From the NCBI GenBank assembly GCA_019419865.1, contig JAHZIG010000039.1, forward strand, positions 1 through 17,900: a stretch of DNA of 17,900 nt, in the 5' to 3' direction. The position numbers were made by a program, and so were the translations under genes. Source of the DNA: Clostridiales bacterium (GTDB taxonomy: Bacteria; Bacillota; Clostridia; Monoglobales; Monoglobaceae). The notes below the pieces were generated by a model, which saw only the letters and a program-made list of their open reading frames with translations, had not been told where the DNA came from and did not search any database. How positions within the stretch are numbered: position 1 is the first letter of the stretch; each line of letters opens with the position of its first letter. Shown here in pieces: positions 12,050 through 17,900 of the stretch.

Positions 12050-12360
12050 AAGACAAAGTGAAAAAGGTTATGATCGCCGATGTGAAAACGGCTTTGGAAA
12101 TTTACAGTAAATACGGCGAGCTTTCCAACAATGAAATAAAGATACTTTATAATAACAACGCCAAAAGCACGGTTGCCCGGCTTATGAGGGAAGCTAAAGC
12201 CCAGATGAAAAAGGACGGCAAAATATCTTCCAGGTCGTATTTAGTGGACACTGAGAGCGCATATAAGGCTTGGAATATCGATGTTAAACGGCTTGAACGT
12301 TTGTTTAATATGCAAAAGCGACTTGGTTTTACAACAGAAGGAGGAACAAACAATGAATAA
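12046..12360 (+). CDS. Hypothetical protein, possible HTH
   Basis: 104 residues. The segment LEIYSKYGELSNNEIKILYNNNAKSTVARLMREAKAQM (about 17-54) reads like a helix-turn-helix, followed by a tyrosine/tryptophan-containing C-terminal part (YKAWNIDVKRLERLF). The GTG at 12046 overlaps the previous stop (GTGA). A GTG at 12058 or the ATG at 12070 are possible starts, and the ribosome binding site does not decide between them. A role as regulator or excisionase-type protein is possible, since element B has no other obvious excisionase in the window, but this is not supported by a clear motif. Confidence 0.6.
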   Translation: MKDKVKKVMIADVKTALEIYSKYGELSNNEIKILYNNNAKSTVARLMREAKAQMKKDGKISSRSYLVDTESAYKAWNIDVKRLERLFNMQKRLGFTTEGGTNNE

Positions 12361-12571
12361 ACTATACCTACACCTATATAAAAACTTCGGTCTCACATAT
12401 TTGGGAGCGTTCGGGATGGCGGCTTGCAAAATGGCCGGAGTACTTGAGAAGTACGTATATATTATTCCGGCGATCATAACCTTGTGGGGCATGATTGGAG
12501 CGTGCTACAATTTAACGCTTCTTTACAAGGCTGAGGCAAGACTTAGGAAAGAGAGGAGGTGTAAGAGATGA
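12353..12571 (+). CDS. Small membrane protein, homologue of the element A gene
   Basis: 72 residues starting MNKLYLHLYKNFGLTYLGAF. Two hydrophobic segments (about 13-28 and 32-54, with YIIPAIITLWGMIGACYNLTLL) and a basic tail (LRKERRCKR). AGGAGG lies before the ATG at 12353; the frame extends upstream but without a start site. It is nearly the same as the protein encoded at 3485-3240, and DNA identity is high from about 12358 on. The stop overlaps the next start (ATGA at 12568-12571), an overlap that has been lost in element A. The family is not recognised; a membrane role in early infection or lysogeny is only a guess. Confidence 0.8.
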   Translation: MNKLYLHLYKNFGLTYLGAFGMAACKMAGVLEKYVYIIPAIITLWGMIGACYNLTLLYKAEARLRKERRCKR

Positions 12572-12762
12572 TCGAATTGACTGAGGAAAAGCGCCTGCAA
12601 CTGCGAATGTTGATACAGTTCGTAAGTATGGCGTATAAGGACAAGGACATAGAAGAGCAATTCCGGGATTACAAACGCGAGCTAATAAAAAATCCGCCGG
12701 CGGCTAAGCGCACAGCGGAAAGGTACAAAATGAAAAAATCTATTAACACACAACCAATATAA
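12568..12762 (+). CDS. Small charged protein, intact version of the element A relic
   Basis: 64 residues starting MIELTEEKRLQLRMLIQFVSM. It is highly charged and helical (YKDKDIEEQFRDYKRELI) with a basic end (AAKRTAERYKMKKSINTQPI). It is coupled to the upstream membrane protein gene by an ATGA overlap with AGGAGG upstream. The last third of the gene lies inside the DNA shared with element A and carries, on the other strand, the P2 promoter -10 and terminator. The coding end therefore has to satisfy both the protein and the antisense signals. No family recognised. Confidence 0.7.
   Translation: MIELTEEKRLQLRMLIQFVSMAYKDKDIEEQFRDYKRELIKNPPAAKRTAERYKMKKSINTQPI
12687..12719 (-). terminator. Intrinsic terminator after P2, element B
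   Basis: Minus strand stem TCCGC (12719-12715) with GCGGA (12697-12693), followed by six T (12692-12687). The loop differs from the element A copy, with GCCGCCGGCGG replacing the inner GCGC pair, but the outer stem and T-run are the same. It lies inside the coding region of 12568-12762, antisense. Confidence 0.6.
12687..12749 (-). ncRNA. Predicted short antisense RNA 2, element B
   Basis: Starts near 12749 from P2 and ends at the T-run 12687, about 63 nt, like its counterpart in element A. It is fully antisense to the 3' end of the gene at 12568-12762. Inferred from promoter and terminator only. Confidence 0.45.
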
Positions 12763-12784
12763 CCTAAAATCAACCGTTTGTCAA
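12756..12784 (-). promoter_or_regulatory. Promoter P2, element B
   Basis: Minus strand -35 TTGACA (12784-12779), 17-base spacer, -10 TATATT (12761-12756). Both hexamers and the spacing match the element A copy. Confidence 0.75.
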
Positions 12785-12788
12785 GGAC

Positions 12789-12853
12789 AAAAAGGAGAGC
12801 GGCCTTGGAAAACGACTAACGCCCAAGGCCGCAAAAAGTATGATTAAGTCGAC
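12789..12853 (-). ncRNA. Predicted short antisense RNA 1, element B
   Basis: Starts near 12853 from P1. It contains the perfect 10-bp stem GCGGCCTTGG (12832-12823) and CCAAGGCCGC (12808-12799), with a 14-base loop differing from element A only near its first bases, then a T-run around 12793-12789. The stem sequence is identical in the two elements. Confidence 0.5.
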
Positions 12854-12859
12854 CGTGAC

Positions 12860-12888
12860 AATATACCATAAATTGACATTAATGTCAA
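12860..12888 (-). promoter_or_regulatory. Promoter P1, element B
   Basis: Minus strand -35 TTGACA (12888-12883), 17-base spacer, -10 TATATT (12865-12860). Its -35 is half of the palindrome at 12873-12888. Confidence 0.75.
12873..12888. promoter_or_regulatory. Perfect 16-bp palindrome, element B copy
   Basis: TTGACATTAATGTCAA, identical to 2959-2974. It contains the -35 boxes of P1 and of the replication-operon promoter, facing outward. Confidence 0.7.
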
Positions 12889-12901
12889 CAAGATAAACAA
12901 T
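12873..12901 (+). promoter_or_regulatory. Putative replication-operon promoter of element B
   Basis: -35 TTGACA (12873-12878), 17-base spacer, weak -10 AACAAT (12896-12901), as in element A. The start would lie near 12908, about 45 bases before the first gene. Confidence 0.5.
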
Positions 12902-12923
12902 TGTTAACAAAAATGATAAGGAT

Positions 12924-12936
12924 TTGTAATATTTTG
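12924..12936 (+). repeat. 13-base leader motif before first replication gene, element B
   Basis: TTGTAATATTTTG followed by GAAGGAGAG. It is identical to 2923-2911 and 2697-2685. Similarity between the elements stops just downstream, where the coding regions begin. Confidence 0.65.
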
Positions 12937-12953
12937 GAAGGAGAGAAAGGAAA

Positions 12954-13247
12954 ATGACGGGTTATTTAAAGTTAGAAGCGATAGTAGATAAAGAGGCTGA
13001 TGTTGAGGCCGACTTTGAGACGTGTGGTTTGAGCGATGGTGAAATATTGTCGGTAGTCTCTTGGCTTCACTATAGTGTAATTGAAAGTGTTGCCAAAAAT
13101 TTGGGGCTCAACGCTGAAGAAACGAATAATAAGATCGGGCAGATAATAATGCAGTCCCGCGACGCCCTATTAGAGCTATATATTTCAAACACAAAAAAGG
13201 AGAAAAAGGAACATGGCAACGTTATACGACTTGACCGGCACATATAA
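12954..13247 (+). CDS. Hypothetical first gene of replication operon B
   Basis: 97 residues: an acidic N-terminus (MTGYLKLEAIVDKEADVEADFE) and a helical middle (GEILSVVSWLHYSVIESVAKNLGLNAEETNN, then IIMQSRDALLELYIS). No family recognised. GGAG precedes the ATG by about ten bases. Its 3' end overlaps the Gp157-like gene by 35 bases. It takes the place held by the zinc-finger gene in element A and is unrelated to it. Confidence 0.7.
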   Translation: MTGYLKLEAIVDKEADVEADFETCGLSDGEILSVVSWLHYSVIESVAKNLGLNAEETNNKIGQIIMQSRDALLELYISNTKKEKKEHGNVIRLDRHI

Positions 13248-13719
13248 GCGGCTGTACGAGGAACTCTCGGGCGGGGAGCTGGACGGCGAGACGTTTGAAC
13301 AAGCGTTTCGCGATACGCTCGAGGCGGCGGGGTTCGATGAAGAATTTGAGGATAAGGCGGACGGCTACGCTAAGATAATAAGTATGTTAAACGCCGATTA
13401 TGAAGGCGTGACGGCTGAGAAAGAGAGGCTGGACAAGCGGGCTAAGGCCATAAAGAACAACATCGAGAGGACGAAAAAGAGGCTTCAATTCGCTATGGCG
13501 GAGTGCGGTAAACCAAAGTTTAAGACGCTGTTGTTTTCGTTCAATATACAAAAGAATCCGCCTTCGGTAGTGATCGAGGACGAGAGCAAGATAAGCGAGG
13601 AATATTTGATAAAGCAGGCTCCGAAGATAGATAAGGCGGCTATAAAGAAAGCCATTGCGGCGGGTAAAGATGTATCGGGCGCAAGCCTTAAACAAAGCGA
13701 GAGTCTTAGGATAAGGTAG
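13213..13719 (+). CDS. Siphovirus Gp157-family protein
   Basis: 168 residues. It starts MATLYDLTGTYKRLYEELSG, followed by an acidic helical region, a coiled-coil stretch (about 62-95: GVTAEKERLDKRAKAIKNNIERTKKRL), and the family's C-terminal strand-rich part (FKTLLFSFNIQKNPPSVVIEDESKI ... EYLIKQAPKIDKAAIKKAIAAGKDVSGASL). This order is diagnostic of Gp157. The family was first noted in Streptococcus thermophilus phages and usually lies at the head of the Sak4/DUF669/helicase cassette, as here. AAGGAG precedes the ATG. Biochemical role not firmly known; DNA metabolism during replication is inferred from context. Confidence 0.88.
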   Translation: MATLYDLTGTYKRLYEELSGGELDGETFEQAFRDTLEAAGFDEEFEDKADGYAKIISMLNADYEGVTAEKERLDKRAKAIKNNIERTKKRLQFAMAECGKPKFKTLLFSFNIQKNPPSVVIEDESKISEEYLIKQAPKIDKAAIKKAIAAGKDVSGASLKQSESLRIR

Positions 13720-13730
13720 GAGGAAAGAAC

Positions 13731-14780
13731 ATGCAAATTATCAGAGGTAAGATAGACACGGCGGAAAAGGTCGTAGTATACGGACCCGAAGGGATCGGCA
13801 AAACGACGTTCGCCTCAAAGTTCCCAAATCCGTTGTTTATTGATACTGAGGGAAGCACGAAACATTTAGACGTGGCGAGGCTGCCTACGCCGCAGAGCTG
13901 GGAGGAATTACAGAGCGAGATCAAATATGCGATCGATAACCCGGACTGCTGCGGGACGCTGGTAATAGATACCATAGACTGGGCTGAACAGCTTTGTATT
14001 GAAAGCGTTTGCAAAAAGCACGGTAAAAACGGTATCGAGGATTTCGGATACGGCAACGGCTACGTATATGTGAAAGAAGAATTTGGAAGACTTTTGAAGA
14101 TGTTAGACGGCGTGATAGACAGAGGAATAAACGTGGTTCTTACCGCGCATAGCCAGATCAGAAAGTTTGAACAGCCGGACGAGTTGGGAGCGTACGACAG
14201 ATACGAGCTGAAACTTGGCAAGAAAACGTCGTCGCAGACCGCGCCTTTAGTGAAAGAGTGGTCGGACATGCTGTTGTTCGCGAATTACAAAACTATATCG
14301 GTTGCGGCGGACGATAAAGGGAAAAAGCATAAGGCTCAGGGCGGGAAGAGAGTTATGTATACCTCGCACCACCCGTGCTGGGACGCTAAAAACAGACATG
14401 GCTTAGACGACGAGCTGGAGTTTGATTTTAAAGAGATAGAACACATATTCTCGAACGTTAAGCCTAAACCGGAAAGCGAGCCGCAAGAAGAAACTAAGCG
14501 TATAGAGCGAGAGATAGAGGATATGATCGACGCGGCGCCGGTTTCAAACGAGGCAGATACGAAGCTCGACGGTCTGCCGGACGAGCTTAAAAAGTTGATG
14601 GAACAAAACGACATAACTCCGGCGGATATTCAAGAGGCGGTAGCCGATAAAGGATATTACCCCGAAGATACGCCCGTAGAAAAATACGATCCCGAATTTG
14701 TAAACGAGGTCTTAATAGGCGCGTGGGATCAGGTTTATGGGATTATAAAGAAAAATAAAAAACTACCTTGGGAGGAATAA
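13731..14780 (+). CDS. Sak4-like RecA-fold ATPase (AAA_24 phage nucleotide-binding protein)
   Basis: 349 residues. Walker A GPEGIGKT (18-25), the FIDTEGS strand (37-43), Walker B TLVIDTID (76-83) and LTAHSQ (137-142) form a RecA-like core of about 230 residues. An acidic C-terminal extension follows (KPESEPQEETKRIEREIEDMIDAAP), then a small helical domain (LDGLPDELKKLMEQNDITPADIQEAV). The Sak4 group are phage single-strand annealing/recombination ATPases that work with a single-stranded DNA-binding protein, which fits the next gene. AGGAGG precedes the ATG. Its 3' end is just upstream of the DUF669 start. The assignment as Sak4 rather than a general AAA_24 ATPase is by likeness. Confidence 0.85.
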   Translation: MQIIRGKIDTAEKVVVYGPEGIGKTTFASKFPNPLFIDTEGSTKHLDVARLPTPQSWEELQSEIKYAIDNPDCCGTLVIDTIDWAEQLCIESVCKKHGKNGIEDFGYGNGYVYVKEEFGRLLKMLDGVIDRGINVVLTAHSQIRKFEQPDELGAYDRYELKLGKKTSSQTAPLVKEWSDMLLFANYKTISVAADDKGKKHKAQGGKRVMYTSHHPCWDAKNRHGLDDELEFDFKEIEHIFSNVKPKPESEPQEETKRIEREIEDMIDAAPVSNEADTKLDGLPDELKKLMEQNDITPADIQEAVADKGYYPEDTPVEKYDPEFVNEVLIGAWDQVYGIIKKNKKLPWEE

Positions 14781-14782
14781 AA

Positions 14783-15247
14783 ATGGCAGAATACAATAAG
14801 GACGAACAAAGAGAGTTAGGCTGGGACGACGTTATAGAAAACGACAGTCCGGAATTTGTGATAGTCCCGGACGGAGATTACAATTTTGAGGTAAAGAGTT
14901 TCGAGCGAGACAGGTATCCGGGCAGCGACAGAGAGGGCGGACTTCCGCCGTGTAATATGGCCGTGCTCAATATCAGCATAGAGAACGATAAAGGCGTTTG
15001 CAACATACAACACAGGCTGTTTTTACATACCCGCTGCGAAGGTCTTTTATGCGAGTTCTTTACGGCTATAGGGCAAAAGAAACACGGCGAGAAGCTAAAG
15101 ATGGACTGGAACAAAGTTGTAGGCTCGAGAGGCAGAGCGAAAGTAGGACACCGCGAATACAACGGCGAGACATATAACGAAATAAAGAGGTTTTACAAAC
15201 GCCCGGAATCGGCGCCTAAAAAATCGTTTACGCCCGGGAGGTTCTAA
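14783..15247 (+). CDS. DUF669 protein (probable phage single-strand DNA-binding protein)
   Basis: 154 residues starting MAEYNKDEQRELGWDDVIEN. The centre is strand-rich (FVIVPDGDYNFEVKSFERDR, MAVLNISIENDKGVCNIQHRLFLHT), then GLLCEFFTAIGQK and a conserved end (SRGRAKVGHREYNGETYNEIKRFY) and GRF tip. This is the DUF669 pattern; members are thought to act like single-strand binding proteins in phage recombination cassettes. The ATG at 14783 has GGGAGGA eight bases upstream; the frame's earlier TTG lies within that site. It is flanked by the Sak4-like ATPase and the helicase, three bases before the latter. Confidence 0.85.
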   Translation: MAEYNKDEQRELGWDDVIENDSPEFVIVPDGDYNFEVKSFERDRYPGSDREGGLPPCNMAVLNISIENDKGVCNIQHRLFLHTRCEGLLCEFFTAIGQKKHGEKLKMDWNKVVGSRGRAKVGHREYNGETYNEIKRFYKRPESAPKKSFTPGRF

Positions 15248-15250
15248 ACG

Positions 15251-16843
15251 ATGGAGCTTAGACCGTATCAGGAAGAATCTAAAAACGCCGTATTCGGCGA
15301 ATGGGAAAAGGGAAACAATAAGACTTTGCTTGTTTTGCCTACGGGCTGCGGTAAGACCGTAGTATTCGCTAAGATAGTGGAAGAATGCGTCAAGCGCGGC
15401 GAGCGGGCGCTGATCTTAGCCCACAGAGCCGAACTTTTGAATCAGGCGGCCGACAAGATATACAAGGTCACCGGGCTTAGGAGCGCTCTTGAGAAAGCTG
15501 AAAACAGCTGCGCGGACAGTTTCTGTCGAGTGGTAGTCGGTTCAGTCCAGACGTTAATGCGCCAGCAACGGCTTGAACGATTTGAGAGAGATTTCTTCGA
15601 TACAATAATAATAGACGAAGCGCACCATTGCTTATCCGCGAGCTATCAGAACATACTCGGCTACTTTGAAGACGCAAAGGTTCTCGGCGTTACGGCGACG
15701 CCCGATAGAGGCGATAAACAGAATTTAGGCAAGTTTTTCGATAGTTTAGCTTATGAGTATACCTTGCCTAAAGCGATAAAAGAGAAATATTTATGTCCGA
15801 TACAGGCGCAGACCATACCTTTAAAAATTGATATAAGCGGGGCAGGAGTACAAGCGGGGGATTTCAGAGCCGACGATATAAACTCGGCTCTCGATCCGTA
15901 TTTGTATCAGATCGCGGACGAGATGTCTAAGATATGTCGAAATCGTAAAACGGTGGTATTCCTGCCGCTTATTAAGACAAGTCGGAAGTTTTGCGATATA
16001 TTAAACGGCATAGGATTGAAGGCAGCCGAGATAAACGGAAACAGCGACGACAGAAAAGAGATATTAGACGATTTCGAGGCAGGAAGATACGACGCGATTT
16101 GTAATTCCATGCTGCTTACCGAAGGCTGGGATTGCCCGGCGGTAGATTGTATTGTGGTTTTAAGACCTACAAAAGTAAGGAGCTTGTATTGTCAGATGGT
16201 AGGACGCGGAACGCGGCTGTCGCCCGGAACGGGTAAAGAGAACTTACTACTGCTCGACTTCTTATGGAACACCGAAAAACACGAGTTATGCCGACCGGCT
16301 AATTTGATCTGCGAGAACGACGAAGTGGCGCGGCAGATGACGAAAATACTTTCGGAAGCGGGCGGACCGATGGATATTGAAGAAGCGGAGATACGAGCGA
16401 GCGAGGACGTTGTAGAGCGCCGCGAAGAGGCGCTTGCTAAACAGCTAGCCGAGATGAGAAAGAGAAAAAGAAAGTTAGTCGATCCGCTGCAATTCGAGAT
16501 GAGCATACAGGCCGAAGACTTGTCGGGATACGTTCCCGCGTTCGGTTGGGAGATGGCGCCGCCGTCCGAGAAACAGAAAGCGACGCTCGAGAAGCTGGGA
16601 ATATTGCCGGACGAGGTGGAGTGCGCCGGTAAAGCGGCTAAGATACTCGACCGTTTGGCGAAACGCAGAATCGAGGGGTTAGCGACGCCTAAACAGATCA
16701 GGTTTTTAGAGAACAAAGGCTTTTTACACGTAGGACAATGGCAGTTCGACGACGCTAAAAATATGATAGCGAGAATAGCGGCGAACGGTTGGTTTATACC
16801 GCACGGTATAAACCCGCAGACATATATTCCAGGAGTAGGATAA
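15251..16843 (+). CDS. Superfamily 2 DEAD/DEAH-box helicase
   Basis: 530 residues. Motifs in order: LRPYQEE (3-9), motif I PTGCGKT (30-36), motif Ia ILAHRAELL (55-63), motif II DEAH (122-125), motif III VTATPDRGD (147-155), and in the second domain SMLLTEGWDCP (motif V) and QMVGRGTRLSPG (motif VI). This is the UvrB/RecG-type ATP-dependent unwinding core used by phage replication cassettes. The C-terminal 100 residues hold two similar segments, PSEKQKATLEKLGI and TPKQIRFLENKGF, probably a small DNA-binding module. It starts three bases after DUF669. All catalytic motifs are intact. Confidence 0.93.
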   Translation: MELRPYQEESKNAVFGEWEKGNNKTLLVLPTGCGKTVVFAKIVEECVKRGERALILAHRAELLNQAADKIYKVTGLRSALEKAENSCADSFCRVVVGSVQTLMRQQRLERFERDFFDTIIIDEAHHCLSASYQNILGYFEDAKVLGVTATPDRGDKQNLGKFFDSLAYEYTLPKAIKEKYLCPIQAQTIPLKIDISGAGVQAGDFRADDINSALDPYLYQIADEMSKICRNRKTVVFLPLIKTSRKFCDILNGIGLKAAEINGNSDDRKEILDDFEAGRYDAICNSMLLTEGWDCPAVDCIVVLRPTKVRSLYCQMVGRGTRLSPGTGKENLLLLDFLWNTEKHELCRPANLICENDEVARQMTKILSEAGGPMDIEEAEIRASEDVVERREEALAKQLAEMRKRKRKLVDPLQFEMSIQAEDLSGYVPAFGWEMAPPSEKQKATLEKLGILPDEVECAGKAAKILDRLAKRRIEGLATPKQIRFLENKGFLHVGQWQFDDAKNMIARIAANGWFIPHGINPQTYIPGVG

Positions 16844-16849
16844 AGTATT

Positions 16850-17900
16850 ATGGACAACAACATCAGTCTGATCGATCTGCTTAAATGTATCGATCCCGTT
16901 AATCTGAATTATCAGGAATGGTTAAGCGTCGGTATGGCGCTTAAACACGAGGGTTATTCGGTATCGGATTGGGAAGAATGGAGCCGGAGAGACGCGGAAA
17001 GATTCCATCATGGCGAATGCGAAGCTAAATGGAACACGTTCGGCGGTTCCGGCGCTCCCGTTACCGCCGGTACAATAATAATGCTCGCAAAACAAAACGG
17101 CTATAAATTCCACAGACAAGACAAAGCGTTTGATTGGAACGATGAAATAGGCGGCGACGAGCTTACGGTAATAGATAAAACATGGGTGGAACCGAGTTCT
17201 TTAGAGATACCCGATACATGGGATCCTGTTAATCAGCTGATTACGTATTTGGAAACGTTATTTGAATCGAGCGAGAACGTTGGCTATGTGACCCGAAGTT
17301 GGATGAGAGGCGGCAAGCGTTTGCCGTCAAAAGGCTGTTGGGATAGAACCGCAGGGCGGTTAATTCAACAACTCGCAGAATGTAATAACGATATAGGAAG
17401 CGTGCTCGGCGATTACGACGGGGAGACGGGGGCTTGGATACGTTTTAACCCTTTGGACGGCAAAGGCTGTAAGGACGCGAACGTTACCGATTTCAGATAC
17501 GCTTTGGTAGAATCCGATTCTTTGGAATTAGAACGGCAAAAGGCTTTGATGGAGGAGCTGGAGCTGCCTATCGCGTGTCTTGTATACAGCGGCGGTAAGT
17601 CGCTGCACGCTATCGTGAAGATCGGCGCGTATAACTATAACGACTACCGCGATAAGGTGGACTATTTATATAAGGTCTGTGAAAAGAACGGACTTATGAT
17701 CGACAAGCAGAATAAAAACCCGTCGAGACTGAGCCGAATGCCCGGCGTTATGCGCGGCGGGCAAAAACAGTATCTCTTGGCCACAAACATAGGTAAACAG
17801 GATTTTAACGAGTGGAAAGAATGGATAGAATCCATAAGCGACGACCTGCCGGATCCCGAGAATATGGCGGAGGTGTGGGAGAATATCCCGGAGCTGTCTC
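16850..17900 (+). CDS. PriCT-2 / AEP-type DNA primase, likely primase-helicase (3' end off window)
   Basis: 350 codons are visible, still open at the edge. Residues 1-87 match the PriCT-2 domain (YQEWLSVGMALKHEGYSVSDWEEWS, CEAKWNTFGGSGAPVTAGTI). A primase-polymerase core follows with VESD (220-223), SGGKSLH (247-253) and IDKQNKNPSRLSRMPG (284-299), whose acidic, SxH-like and arginine residues fit the three catalytic motifs of archaeo-eukaryotic-type primases. Phage members of this family normally carry a C-terminal helicase ATPase, which would lie beyond 17900. It synthesises primers for element B replication and completes the cassette begun by Gp157. The ATG at 16850 follows GGAGTAGGATAAAG, within seven bases of the helicase stop. 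Confidence 0.88.
   Translation, partial: MDNNISLIDLLKCIDPVNLNYQEWLSVGMALKHEGYSVSDWEEWSRRDAERFHHGECEAKWNTFGGSGAPVTAGTIIMLAKQNGYKFHRQDKAFDWNDEIGGDELTVIDKTWVEPSSLEIPDTWDPVNQLITYLETLFESSENVGYVTRSWMRGGKRLPSKGCWDRTAGRLIQQLAECNNDIGSVLGDYDGETGAWIRFNPLDGKGCKDANVTDFRYALVESDSLELERQKALMEELELPIACLVYSGGKSLHAIVKIGAYNYNDYRDKVDYLYKVCEKNGLMIDKQNKNPSRLSRMPGVMRGGQKQYLLATNIGKQDFNEWKEWIESISDDLPDPENMAEVWENIPELS

Noticed and set aside
12241..12492. Leftward frame over the small membrane gene that also appears in element A at 3328-3516
   Set aside because: It is present in both copies only because the DNA is homologous; the rightward frame has the ribosome site and membrane-protein character.
12839..12895. Small peptide frame starting MIKSTVTIYHK across the palindrome (and its element A counterpart)
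   Set aside because: Length and end differ between the two copies while the promoter hexamers are conserved, and the ribosome site is about 45 bases away.
16192..16863. Leftward open frame of 223 codons opposite the helicase
   Set aside because: Serine/alanine-rich shadow of the helicase gene with no start site; the helicase motifs on the other strand are complete.
1..17900. Integrative conjugative element instead of phage
   Set aside because: ImmR/ImmA and Tn916-like integrase would allow it, but no relaxase, coupling protein or type IV secretion gene is seen, while Gp157, DUF669, Sak4-like and DnaB/initiator genes are typical of phages. The ends lie outside the window, so this is not absolute for element A.

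Overview
The window looks like the junction of two temperate phage genomes (prophages) from a Bacillota host, most likely of class Clostridia. This is inferred from purine-rich Shine-Dalgarno sequences before nearly every gene, TTGACA-17-TATATT type promoters, heavy ATA/AGA/AGG codon use, and phage families common in that group: ImmA, Ltp, DUF6906, Gp157, Sak4-like ATPase, DUF669 and PriCT-2 primase. The species cannot be named from the sequence.

Layout. Element A fills about 1-7516. It has a leftward block (4374 down to 1): Cro-like HTH, small genes, an excisionase-like protein, a DUF6906 protein, a small membrane protein, a replication initiator and DnaB helicase. It also has a rightward block (4548-7379): ImmR-type repressor, ImmA-type protease, a zinc-ribbon/membrane/Ltp-repeat protein and a tyrosine integrase. 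At 7517-7561 lies the 3' half of a tRNA-Lys(UUU) gene, read as an attachment site. Element B fills about 7562-17900. It has a leftward block (10406 down to 7614): an S24 self-cleaving repressor, a second zinc-ribbon/membrane protein with a different outer domain, and a second tyrosine integrase. It also has a rightward block (10571 to the right edge): two HTH proteins, small unknowns, then Gp157, a Sak4-like ATPase, DUF669, an SF2 helicase and a PriCT-2/AEP primase. The integrases face each other across the tRNA fragment, so the prophages are head-to-head, probably in tandem at one tRNA-Lys site.

How it works together. Each prophage has the same order of jobs: integrase, exported zinc-ribbon protein, repressor, divergent operators, small early genes, a control segment, replication genes. 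The repressors are of different types (ImmR/ImmA versus S24) with unrelated operators, so the two immunities should be compatible. The replication modules also differ (DnaB/initiator versus Sak4/helicase/primase).

The least explained part is the control segment immediately before each replication module (about 2911-3160 and, inverted, 12687-12936). It is nearly the same in both prophages. It holds a perfect 16-bp palindrome made of two opposed -35 boxes, and two tandem promoters pointing away from replication. Each of these promoters is followed within about 25-35 bases by a hairpin, which predicts two short RNAs of about 60-65 nt antisense to the early operon. Because the copies are inverted and sit at module boundaries, recombination between them could swap replication modules between the two immunity regions. 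No CRISPR array, transposase, rRNA or complete tRNA was found, and no gene-free stretch exceeds 300 bases.
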